DNA of 64,000 nt from Paragonimus westermani (taxonomy: Eukaryota; Platyhelminthes; Trematoda; Plagiorchiida; Troglotrematidae): positions 53,641-117,640 of the forward strand of contig QNGE01002357.1 of the NCBI GenBank assembly GCA_008508345.1, read 5' to 3'. The notes below the pieces were generated by a model. It did no database searches. It worked only from the letters and a program-made list of their open reading frames with translations, and was not told the origin of the DNA. Both the position numbers and the translations under genes were made by a program. Shown here piece after piece: positions 47,033-57,164 of the stretch (its first letter is position 1; the number at the start of each line of letters is the position of its first letter).

Positions 47033-47245
47033 ATATAAAGTAAAAATCACCCACAATTGGTCGCAGCTGTAGCAGTCCCACAGACTTCTCAATCACCCTC
47101 TTTCGAAAAGAAGCGCTAAACTCGAATTTCGTTTTTGTTACAGCCCACTAGTAGTGCAGGTTCCTGTCAACACCACGTTTGGAATTCCGGACAGATTCTG
47201 AAGAGGCAACCGTGATGACCATTGCACAAATGTCCACACATTTGT
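47033..47245 (-). repeat. SINE-like family S1, longest copy
   Basis: On the minus strand: GCAATGGTCATCACGG (box A position), CCGGAATTCCAAACGTGG (box B position), then GCACTACTAGTGGGC, CGAATTTAGCGC... is represented as CGAGTTTAGCGCTTC, CTTTTCGAAAGAGGGTGATT and GCTGCGACCAATTGTGGG. This copy links the tRNA-like head seen at 46.7 and 26.2 kb to the tail seen at 14.8, 15.5 and 20.9 kb. Confidence 0.6.
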
Positions 47246-47430
47246 TAACTGCTATCCGCTATATCAAGCACGCTGCACAAACTCAAAATCAGTAAATGGT
47301 GACCACTAGTTGACTAGATATTTTGCACTAATTTGGATTTCTCAGCGGATTTTTTTTGAACGAAGCATATAGAATGTTGAAACACTGAGTTCCCTTCAAT
47401 AACTTCATCAGCGCAGAAAGAAGACATATG

Positions 47431-47471
47431 TTGCGATATGTTAACATTTCGTTTACTCTCATCAGTCGCAA
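47431..47471 (-). ncRNA. Hammerhead ribozyme, type I, complete core, in PLE 3' region
   Basis: On the minus strand: helix I strand TTGCGA (47,466-47,471), core CTGATGA (47,459-47,465), GAGTAAAC (47,451-47,458), GAAA (47,447-47,450), perfect palindrome TGTTAACA as helix III (47,439-47,446), TA (cleavage triplet AUA, cut after 47,437) and helix I strand TCGCAA (47,431-47,436). The two helix I strands are exact 6-bp complements. Helix II is minimal, with a single closing G-C. A helix III that is palindromic and has no loop is typical of hammerheads that work as dimers. Of the copies here this is the one most likely to retain activity. Confidence 0.75.
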
Positions 47472-47555
47472 ACGTAAAACATGCAAGTTATATAAGACAG
47501 ACAATTAGAGATAGACAGGGTAGGGACACGCATACAATCACACCACGTATTGTCA

Positions 47556-47966
47556 TCACCACCACGGCAACCCTATAGGTTGCTTCACCCACTTTTGTGC
47601 ACACAGCGCCGGCTGGTGAGCTCTAATCAGCATGGCTTCGCTAAAGGCCAGTAGCTTCGGGTTCTGCTGACGTAACAATATTTTGAAAGAGTTAAGTGGG
47701 ACCACCTGGTGACCTGTTATCATGATGTGTCTGGCAATCGATGACGCAGGGCTTCGAGTAACCGATCCGTCGGTTCCCAGTTGTGTCATGCGCTGTTTCA
47801 ACCAGAATGTATCTAGTTGCAGGTGTACTAAATAAGTTACAGGCAATTCATCACCAGTACGTTGGGAATGTCTTTTTAAGAATCCACCCAAGGAATGACA
47901 ACACTGATCACAGTACTGGAACTGATCAAGACAGTTTTCTTTAAAAAAATTCAAAATCGACCGCAA
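47556..47966 (-). pseudogene. Penelope-like element, endonuclease second half and C-terminal tail
   Basis: A 136-codon open frame. Recognisable parts: FWLKQRMTQLGTDGSVTRSP, then ASSIARHIMITGHQV, then NSFKILLRQQNPKLL, AFSEAMLIRAHQPALCAQK and a final LPWW. These are the P-WL, SSIA-HL-TGH-D, AEA-I and P-LC-QK blocks that follow the GIY-YIG catalytic part. The upstream part (CDQCCHSLGGF) does not read as a GIY-YIG core, so the catalytic half is lost or scrambled. Its 3' side carries the hammerhead, about 85 bp further along. It is the same subfamily as 7,838-7,981. Confidence 0.75.
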
Positions 47967-47971
47967 TATTA

Positions 47972-50089
47972 TCAGAAATTTACCGATCTGCCAACAATAC
48001 CGTGACCCTTATACCTGATATCCGAGTCAAACGCCAGCGTTAGACAAAATTGTTTACGTGTTGTCCGCGAGAAAATGTAAGACCCTGTTGTGGTAGTTCG
48101 TCATTACTAGGTACGTAAGCAATCATTCTGGTATCACTTTAGCAGTCATTCGAACAATGGTATTTTTGCGACAACAACTGCAACGACTACATTGGCAAAC
48201 CAGTACAGCCAACAACAATTCAGACAGCTGTGTAGCACTGTCCCTGATTTGATGGTAAGGAGATGAGGGGAATTAGCTGCGTCCTAAGTAAACACAGTCT
48301 CAAATTCTAAATGTCATGTGATAGGTAGAAATTCAGTCGCAACTATCTTGACAAAATGGTCTTTTTGACCTACTGTTCAAATGGAGGTGATATACTTTTT
48401 TAAGAGAATCACTTATTGATGAGTTGGGAAGATTCATGGCCACGAGTTTTAATGAACTCGCTACAAGCTATTGCAAATAACGTCTTGGTTCACGCTCAGC
48501 CCCACAGGAGCTGTTTTGCCTTTACAATGCCACATTCCTAACACGCGTTGTTTCATTGGAAAAATGTCCCAGTGTATTCTGCCTTTAAGAGACGTGCATT
48601 TCTTACGTTAGTAGTTACACACATGGCATACACACCACCTTGTGGTCTCGGTGAACACTCGGGTGAAAGCTTTTGCGACATGCTTGTCAGACAGTTAGAC
48701 CACTGTATCAGATTACACCAATGCACATCCGAGCTGAAGATTGCCTAGAACATTCCAGCAACTTGTATTTCTCGCCGAGTTTTTAAAATTATGGGAGACG
48801 TTAGAACGATGGGGACTACATTTAGCCAGTTTGGTAGTGAAATGCGTATTTGACAATGATCGCGTACTCAAACTTCATAAGGAGTAATAACTGAAACTGC
48901 ACAAAGCACTTCCGCCCATTGTGACTACCAGAAATCATGTTTTACGATATTTGTCAGGCTAAACTCCTTTGCTCGGTCAACACTTAACATTCGTGGCCAC
49001 ATAGTGTTTAACTGTGGTTTCGTTTTTTTATCAAAAGTCACGAACTACTATCGGGAATAAAGCTCGTCCTCTTCGCGAAGCGCACATTTACTTGTGTTGG
49101 CTTCTGTGCATGTATGTTGTAGAATGTCAGGCAAACTTGGTTGATCTGTTCAAAAATTGACCACTTTTCTGGATGTGCACCGATTTTGTCACTTTAGCTT
49201 GCAGCTACTAAAAAATATCATTCAACTCGTTACGAACTTAGTGCTGATGTGCAGTCGGTCAAAAAATCTGAAAATGTTTCAATTCCATTGCAACCAGATC
49301 GAAAATGGTCCAATTTGGTTGACGATTCGAACAGCATGCTTGCAAAACCACTAATTCAGGGTACTTGTTAATTAATTAAATTAACATTACAATGGCTTAT
49401 GTATTAGTACAGCTGCGAATTCATTGCTCAGAGTGTGTTGAACAGGGGATCAAAAAGTGCAATATAATCAGTTCAGATTTACTGGATAGATAAAGTAAGC
49501 GTGAAACAACTCACGTGACTGTCGCATCGCGTATCATGCACGTGACTTGCTCAGCCGAAAAAAATCGGTAAGTTAATGGAAATTGGCGATTGTAGTGTGG
49601 GAATTTATATTGGGTCAAAATGAACACCACACAGACGTAATGTCAGCCAGAAAGGCAAACGTTCGACTGAAGTTCTTACCTTATTTGAATTCATCGGTAA
49701 TCGATGTCCTTGTTCGAGCCGGATTTTACACTCTGACCCTCATGTTTGTGAAACTAGCATGTTGACCACAACCCCAGTAAGTTTGTAATAGGTATGAATG
49801 AATATCCATATCTGAACGTTCAGTCCCAACGTTGTATGGATTGTGTTCGGTTTGTTTAATTGTACCGAGAGAAGAATAAATAGAACTACTTTGTTTACAC
49901 TAATGGAGACCACATGATCAGGAATTCTCGGTTAGCCGTTAAATATACCCGGAGATTTCCGCAAGAGTTAAAACGTGGCGAACAATCTCAGGCCAAATAC
50001 AACACAATAAATGTGAAATTAATTTTCAATCCAGGATTCCTTCGAATCTAACAGTGTGAACACAGTGCCAGTTGCGGAGTACGGATATG
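47972..50089. other. Non-coding, nothing recognised
   Basis: Short ORFs only (up to 66 codons). No repeat family or RNA gene seen. Confidence 0.4.
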
Positions 50090-50345
50090 GTCACTATGGC
50101 ACTCTGTCAAGTGTTCCAACAGCAGCAGGCCATAGAAACTTCAGTGCATGAACAAAAGACTCCTGCGCTCACAAACTAGGGTTTGGTAGCCGGATTCCGG
50201 TCGCCACCGTAGCTAACAAGATAGGATATTTCACATCCCTGGTTTGAGCACGGTAGATCAGCTTGAATGCGATATCTACAATGACTCTGTGATCCGTGTC
50301 AACTAGGTGGGCCAAAATTGCGCTATGCTGGACACTGCGTCTTCG
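50090..50345 (-). pseudogene. Penelope-like element, endonuclease C-terminal tail (fragment, different subfamily)
   Basis: The minus-strand frame reads SAILAHLVDTDHRVIVDIAF, then KLIYRAQ, LLATVATGIRLPNPSL, a stop, then AQESFVHALKFLWPAAVG. This follows the PLE order SAI-HLVDTGHRVD--AF--IYR, LL-TAEAIAIR--NP-LC-QK-FV-AL-LPWP. TDH replaces TGH, and the Cys of LCVQ has become a stop. It differs from the 1.5 and 47.5 kb tails, so it represents another PLE subfamily. No hammerhead was found within 300 bp downstream on the minus strand. Confidence 0.7.
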
Positions 50346-50449
50346 AGGTGAAGGCGCACAGCTAGCTGAGAGGAGAACGTCAGTCTTAGTTGTGCAACAT
50401 GAAACCATGCAACCATGTCCGTAATCCACAAGTGACACTAGATTCAAAC

Positions 50450-53039
50450 TGTGTTAGGTTCCACGAAATCCCGACTTGATAACCAATTCCCATTGAACTA
50501 ACTTAGTAATGTTCAAATTGTTGTTTAAATTACTGTATAATGTTCAAGGATTAAGGTTAACTAAAACTGCCTGTAATTTCCAGTACGTTGGAAATTCAAA
50601 TGATCCTTATCGAATGTTCCCTGTTGTGGGCATTCCGCAGGCTACTGATTGTAGTGAATTGTTCCTTTTACCTATGGTGTCTTAAAAGACACACATCCAA
50701 ACCGACATTCCATGATTGGTGTTTTTCTTTCCCGGACTCACCAGCAAGAAATAGTTTGATTTGAGAGTCTCAATCGGTACCCGTTTTCTTTAAGAGCCAA
50801 AGATGTTAGTTGTCGGACCGTTTGATCTTGGAACACAGCCGATTATTTCTCTTTATTGAATACAAACCAGCACAAAGCAGGTTGCGGAACATCGGTTTAA
50901 GGATGATCCGCCTGAATTATGCGTTACATTTCGAGTCCCCGTGACCAACTGGTACTTCGCAATCGACCGAGTCTATTCATACAGGCGTGATGCGGCCAAG
51001 TTAGTCGATCACCATGTTGCCTTCTAGTTACTCTACAACAATACGGAGTTATACGAACTTTAGTGGAGCATCGCATAACCCGGAAAACATTCCACCGTTT
51101 GTGGTCACACATGAGTTACTAGTAAATGCTTAAAAGAAGTGCATACTTGCGTAGGCATTATAGCTGACTAAGATAGTTAAATGGTTTCATTCAGTCAATA
51201 TATAACCATGTTTTTATTTAGTTTACATGAAATATCAGTAAATGGGTTGGCCTGTTCACCACACGTTTGCCGGATTAACCGTCTTTTCAACTTCTAGTTC
51301 ATTGATCACTTCAAAAGTTTAGTTTTGCTATCTTCATTAGTGCCGCCTCAAAACTGGAAGTCCGCCGTTTTTCAGTAGACAGTCAAATTATTGCCGTTCA
51401 CCTTGTGAATTTGTGCGTGATCCGCTGTAGGTCAGTACAGTGACCTTACCGTTCCACAGTACCAATCGTCCTATGTTTGGAGTATTTGATTGCTTCGATT
51501 CACTCGTTCGCGCATCTCTTTTTGCCAATCATATTGTCCCTACTTTCTTTCAGTGCCTCAAGGTTGTCCACCAGAAATATCCCATAGTATTACCAAGCAC
51601 CCCAACTCTGCTCATAGGGCTCCAATTCTTTTCTATCGCACAAGCTGTGTTCAAGAAAAGCACGAAAAACGCAGAACTAAACGTACCGTTGGTCACCACT
51701 TGATTCCCTGAAATTATTCTGTTTTTTGTAGTTTTCAGGCTTATCTTATGATTTTATCTCAGCGATAATACTTGGGCTGAGCATGAACGGGCACTGTGCT
51801 TGGTATAACATTCCATAAGTTGTTTATCGTTTTTCCTCGTTTTAGCAATCCACTCCGAATTCAGTATCTAGCTGGGATCGGTACCTGCTGGCTGTTTTTT
51901 TAAGGTGATCTGAGCAGTTTCACCCCTCAAAGTACGATTCACGGAAAGATTCTGCTACGCTTGTTTCTACAGAGCGAAACCTCTTACCAACACTATCACG
52001 TATCAGGGGCAGTGTATTCCGCTGACCAAAAACGAGGTCATGTTCACTTTTCAAGATAAAAACATTTTTGGCCCGCTTTCGTTGAACTGTGAACAGCAGG
52101 CAGAATTTATCTGAACGTACTCTGCTGGATATTTGGTTGAATGAACAGAAACTAACATGAGATAGGTCAGTTGGTTCGCGGTTTTAATAAACCGATCTTG
52201 AATGTCACCGTTCAAAGGCTGATTGTGTAAAGCTCAACCTGTGAGCGGATTATAGGGTGGTGGCAGAATCAAGTATGTGTTGGATGAATTGGAAGAATGT
52301 ACTATGGCAAGCCTAACCTGCAGTCAAAATCACAAAAATATCGATTACTAAAGGGTCATTTCACAAGCTAACTGCGCTATAACTAACAGTCTTGTGACTC
52401 TTCATCCCCACCACTTCTTCCTGGTGAATTCGACTTAGAAAATTAGACCCCACAGGCAACGACCTTAGGAGACATTTCCTGTTGGAGCAATTCAGCCTGG
52501 AACTGCTTCTTCGGAGAACAAATCCTCCAAAGTATAATCACTTTTGCAAATGTGGTTGTGTCCACTTGACTTATTATGCTACAGAAGTTACAGGGCTCTC
52601 TCTGATTATTGCCGGTGGGTAATCGTCTTGGTGTAAATTTCCACCGGGGTAAAGTGTGCCAAAATGAATATTCCCTAGACCAATTTCTTATGGGCTGGAT
52701 CACTCGGAGTGAACTGACTGGTCACCGCTCATAGCAGCGACAGGATCACGGTATCTTCTAAAGAATAATTGGTAAGAGCCTCTCCAATGGAAAGGACTTT
52801 TACGCATATTTCTTCCAGACAGACATGATGGTGCACGGCTGATTACCGTTTGCGTGAATCCAAAGAAGAACGAGGTCTTTGAGTCACGAGTCCAGTCTCA
52901 CCTTCTGGTTGACCAAATTTTCCTACTTAAATGTTATCACAGGACGCTTGCATTTGATTCAACTCGGGTCAGTCGATCTCAAACACAAACACAAAGCTAC
53001 ATCCTCCAAACAGAATACAATCCTGACTTCAAAACATAA
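50450..53039. other. Unassigned stretch
   Basis: ORFs at 51,440-51,703 and 51,490-51,711 (overlapping frames) and 52,443-52,703 (minus, with a CNFC pair) have no domain I can defend. No RNA gene seen. Confidence 0.35.
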
Positions 53040-54780
53040 TGGGGACTCTTCCGAGCTACGTGCCAACGATAAACTAATAAACTTGCAACCGATCAAAGTC
53101 TCCGGCGATGAGCTCGTGAATAGAGCTGACTAGTGTCAAATGCCATAACCACATTCTGTCAAGATTTCCCAGCAGACAATGTTGGTAAAATTGCACAACA
53201 CGTTAACAAGGAAGTACGAGCATTGCCAGAAGAACAGCTCATATATCAGTTAGTGGCAAGATCTGTTGCACACACGTGATCACGTGCCGAGTCACATGGA
53301 TTGTCAACAATCCGTGATGTTGGTGTACCTCTGAGGCTAGAGCTATCCCTGTTCAGTTCACAATACTACAAGTGGGCACGATGGCTGACTCAACTTCTTC
53401 GGCCCGTAAAGCAACCAACGGTTTGAAAATCCATGAGGGACCGGCAAATGGATTGTGAATAACTTAACGTTGCAAGCATGCAGTAATCATCTACCTTTCA
53501 ATCACCCCAGAGTGGCCTTTTTCGGGAGAAATGGGGTTCAGCTAATGGACCCACTCAATGTTTAGGATTGTAGCGACAAGCATCTAGCCAGTTTGGACAC
53601 CGACTCTGTGTGCATAACTGTTTCCCTGATGCGGACGTCTGACAATTCATCAAACATAGCCTCATATCAAGTAAACATGAGACTATGTATGTCTTCTGTC
53701 ATTGTGCACAACCAACGTGAATTTCTACTTCCAGGGAACTGATTGTACATAACTCGACAGATTTGCTACGGACAGTCCAGTTGGTCCGCTATTTTTGTTG
53801 CCCACATGCAGCAGAAAGCAGAGGTTGTCATCAGACGGATCGTCTCCTATTAACGTTATGTTGACGATGACCTGTTAATAAGAGACGCCAAGGAGATGAC
53901 GATAAGTGTACTAGACTCAGTTAACAAGCTGAATCCCAAAATTAACTCTACCCTTGAGTAAGAGCATCATGAGAATTTGGCGTTTCTGGGCATTATCATA
54001 GAGCGCCGGAACGACAGCTCCGTACTGCCGTCCGTCTATCGGAGACTCACTTACACTGGGCAATGCCTCAACTTTCACAGTTTTGTGACATTCCACTACG
54101 AGCATGGTCCAGTGAAAACTCCGCTTCATCGTGCATGATAAATCTGTTCGAAAGAAACACTGACCAGGTGGATGCCGCTGTTGAGAACCACGATAAGAGT
54201 AAATGGTTACCTATCAGCATTCGTGGAAAAAGCGAGAAAACAGAAGCGGCTACTGTGGTGTATTCAACAGCTCTTATTTTGAGTTTCTATCATCGTTCGT
54301 CTTCCAAGGATGTTGATATACTACTCTGTTGGAAACACGTCTCACAGCGACCACGAAGCGTACGTTCTACGCGGCTCAAGTGGTCATGCTGTTCACCATC
54401 ACTCGAATCTCATCACCGCTACTGAAACACCGCTACCGCTCAATTCCTAACCTTACATCATTTATGAATTCTCGTGAGAATGCCGGGCCACTCACATAGA
54501 CAGAGCGGAATGGCAATTACGTGATCGAGTCAACAAACACAGTGGTGTTTGCGTCCGTCATGCGTCCGCTCATGAATACCAAAATGTCAAGGTCAGGTCA
54601 GAATATGACAGGCCGCAAGCAGCCGTCGGTTGCTGGACCCTAACTGGCAAGTCGTTCTCCACTGAACCTGCAAGAGACTTCTCGGAAATGTTCTCCAAAA
54701 AAATCGAGGGCTTCTCCAGTCCGCTGAGGTGGTGGAACTTGACAAATGGGAGCAGCCCCTCTGCGTGTGGAATGAGGTGA
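53040..54780 (+). mobile_element. Penelope-like element copy D, from pre-RT region to endonuclease
   Basis: A 1.7-kb plus-strand copy. A possible pre-RT region (about 53,040-53,280) contains NVGKIAQHVNKEVRALPEEQ. The fingers follow: VPLRLELSLFSSQYYKWARW and LTQLLRPVKQ (to about 53,430). Then come decayed motif A (SLDTDSVCITVSLM, normally SLDVxSLFTNVPL), motif B (LCTTNVNFYFQGTDCT, then RFATDSPVGPLF) and motif C (RYVDDDLLIRDAKEM). Next are NLAFLGIIIERRNDSSVLPS, YRRLTYTGQCLNFHSFVTFH, the thumb RLTATTKRTFYAAQ and a degraded GIY-YIG region (HIDRAEWQLRDRVNKHSG). Frameshifts and stops are frequent. This copy is older or of a different subfamily than copy C, but it spans more of the element. Confidence 0.8.
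53560..54130 (+). pseudogene. Penelope-like RT palm of copy D (broken)
   Basis: Motif A survives as LDTDSVCITVSLM at about 53,595-53,635. Motif B is DSPVGPLF near 53,780 (AMGSPLGPLLA expected); a frameshift follows. Motif C, RYVDDDLLIRD, starts near 53,848 directly after an in-frame stop; both catalytic aspartates remain. The TYTGQCLNFHSF block at about 54,050-54,085 is the Penelope-specific sequence after the palm. The stop in HRA at about 54,138 and later frameshifts end readable homology to the thumb until about 54,320. Confidence 0.8.
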
Positions 54781-54784
54781 TCAC

Positions 54785-55165
54785 CACTACCAGATTTCCT
54801 TGGCAATTGATGCGTGTGCGGTTGTTTGTGTGGTTGTTGGTTTTGTTGGTTTGCTTCACAATGTTCATTGGACTTTGCTGTATAAACTCGAAGACCGCAG
54901 TATATACCCGATGGGATGCGGCGAAACGTACTCGAGAGATACCCTGTGCAGAAACTGTTTCTGACTTTTGTGTTCAAAGTTGACACGTGAAGTTGTTTAA
55001 TTTTTTCACTACAAACGAAGCGTTGGAATTTTCTTGCTTGCATACGGCGACCACGAGAATTGTCATAGAAAGCACGGCTGAGATTCTAGCTGTAACCTGC
55101 GTTTAGTTTCAGACCCAAAAAACGCACTTCAGCCACTTATATCGACTGCTATCTACGCTGAGTAA
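54785..55165. other. Downstream flank of PLE copy D
   Basis: A T/G-rich run (about 54,820-54,860, with TTGTTGGTTTTGTTGG) gives rise to overlapping ORFs on both strands, including the 157-codon minus ORF 54,570-55,043. That ORF also crosses the PLE reading frame in antisense, so I treat it as a shadow. Confidence 0.4.
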
Positions 55166-55168
55166 ATT

Positions 55169-55615
55169 TCAATGCGAAACTTGTGTATTCACTATCAAAA
55201 CATGAACCCACTCCACGTGTTCGATCCACGAGTGGGAATTAAATATAATTGGATTGCCCAGTTTAGTTATCACTTTGGCATAACTGCGATGATTATTGGA
55301 ATAATTTACATCAGTTAAAACACAAGGCCCATAATAAAGTATCCAGAAGATTCGACAACCGACGTAGTCTTTAGTTTGGCAGCTTTTTTTATCCCATCCA
55401 TCCTTCATCTTTGCCGGAACGTAAGCACAATATTTGTAGTTCTGTCTGTTTATTGTTATTGATGTATTCAAATATAGTCGCAGTAAAGTATGAACGTGAA
55501 AGATATCATCAAGTTTCAGTGGTGTTCCATCTGTATCAACCAAATGACCGATTAGATTTGTTTGTTTGTGAACAAAATATCGATTTTTCATCTGCACAAA
55601 ATACCTTATGAACAC
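55169..55615 (-). CDS. Unassigned 148-codon ORF, possible exon
   Basis: The frame begins MFIRYFVQMKNRYFVHK and includes LIGHLVDTDGTPLKLDDIF, KYCAYVPAKMKDGWDKK and KLGNPIIFNSHSWIEHVEW. Composition looks protein-like (mixed polar and hydrophobic, no low-complexity runs). TTTTGTGCAG just ahead of ATGAAAAATC (about 55,592) resembles a splice acceptor, so the coding part could begin there. I recognise no family; the HLVDTDG string recalls the PLE tail HLVDTGH but the rest does not fit. It could be a host exon, an unknown element or chance. Confidence 0.25.
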   Translation of the reverse strand: MFIRYFVQMKNRYFVHKQTNLIGHLVDTDGTPLKLDDIFHVHTLLRLYLNTSITINRQNYKYCAYVPAKMKDGWDKKSCQTKDYVGCRIFWILYYGPCVLTDVNYSNNHRSYAKVITKLGNPIIFNSHSWIEHVEWVHVLIVNTQVSH

Positions 55616-55619
55616 TGGG

Positions 55620-57164
55620 ATTTCAGGTTATCATGCTCGGTAACAGCTACATGAATACAAAAATTTGTTGGGTGGGTAAAGGTTGATTCCTGTTGCTCGG
55701 CGTGTTGTGAAAGCAAGGCCCTCATGTTTTAATCGCATCCTCACGCGCATTCACCCCATCTTCTTATCTCGCGTTCTGTTGCACAATTTATGCTGAACTG
55801 GTTTACTGAAATGTCCCTAGGTTTTTCAACGTATGATGATTTAAACCGATCAATACATTGGAAATGATTTCATAATGGTTTACAGAACGAAGTGTTGGGA
55901 GTTATTTCTACAGATTTCAAGCAAAAGGAAACCGGCTGCGCATTAGCAGATTGGAAAATATGTAGACGGTATTGAAAAACGAGACCCAAATATAAAATTT
56001 TTCAATGAGGATTTCTTGGGGCATATTATGGTGTAATTGTACGAACGTGTATCCAACTGATTTAGGGTTGGGTATAACGTTGAGGGCAATCTTTCCAGAG
56101 GAGAGTTGAAAAACTTAGTGAGCTGATAGTCATGATGGTTTTTTTTATAAATGAATCTTGCTCATAAATCATCCAGGTGATCTGGGAGGAATACAGATTA
56201 TTTTTCAGATAATCGATTCTTACTTCAACCTGCACGACTCTTCCAACTTACTGCAAATGAACATTACAGCTTGAGCACTTCAAACGAAAAATGTAAGACC
56301 ACTGTTTATGCGGAAAACACGATTTGTCCTTGAAGTGACAATGTTTGTAGTCATGGAGCTCAGAATACTGAGTTCACCAAGCATTTTAAAAACCACAGTA
56401 CAAAAGCCCTTGTGTTCTTGTTTTATCCGATGCTCTCTTTTGAAGGTGATAGTCTCATGTGTCATAGTTCTAGAAATTTCGCAGTCACAAAAACAAGATT
56501 CCGTTGAATAACATGAAGACCCAGTTACATTTTGCAAGATACGACTAGTGTTTGGCAGTGACTTTAACGGGTTTCCGCTAAGGAGAACCATTTACGATGC
56601 GATCAATTAGTAGGTGGGGGATATTAGACTCGCATTGCTGGACTTACAGTTGAACAGTCTGAAACGGTTTGGCTTGCGGTTTTGAAGGCAAATTGACCAT
56701 TCTGAAATATGAAGCGAAGTGAGTGGAAAGTGCTAATGCACACAGCGCGTTAACATTTGCACAGGATAATCTGTCCAGAGCACCTTCTCATTAATCTAGA
56801 GAGTTAGCATTGTGGCGACCTTTGCAGTCAACGGAAACTGGAAGTGATTGACGCAGGGGTACACGATATACTAGCCACAAGCACGTAATGTGGAATTTAA
56901 CGCCAACGCCAACCCTGGACAAAAACACAAGAACCTGACTTTCAGCCGAGAAGGTATTTACCCTCTAATTAACGAAAACAGGTGATAGGCGTCTGCATGT
57001 TTATAGACCAACTGGCCCTGAAGAATCCCGCCCAATTTGATGCATTAGAAGCGGAATAGATTAGTCAAAGACTAAAGAGAAACAGGTACCCAGATTGAAT
57101 TTCATCACATCAAAAACAAGGTATTTTGGACTAAATGTCGGAAGTAAAATGGAATTCACCCAAC
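55620..57164. other. Non-coding, nothing recognised
   Basis: A minus ORF of 103 codons (56,280-56,591) has no recognisable domain. No repeat family seen. Confidence 0.4.

Noticed and set aside
47378..47415. Minus-strand CTGATGAAGTTATTGAAGGGAAC near the PLE 3' end
   Set aside because: CTGATGA and GAA are present, but the sequence between does not pair and no cleavage triplet or helix I is found. A genuine core lies just beside it at 47,431-47,471.
52443..52703. Minus ORF with a CNFC pair, considered as a gag zinc knuckle
   Set aside because: The spacing does not fit C-x2-C-x4-H-x4-C and no neighbouring gag or protease was seen.
54570..55043. 157-codon minus-strand ORF, the longest in the window
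   Set aside because: It is antisense to the readable plus-strand PLE endonuclease region and its proline/glutamine-rich part reflects a T/G-rich run. Treated as a shadow.
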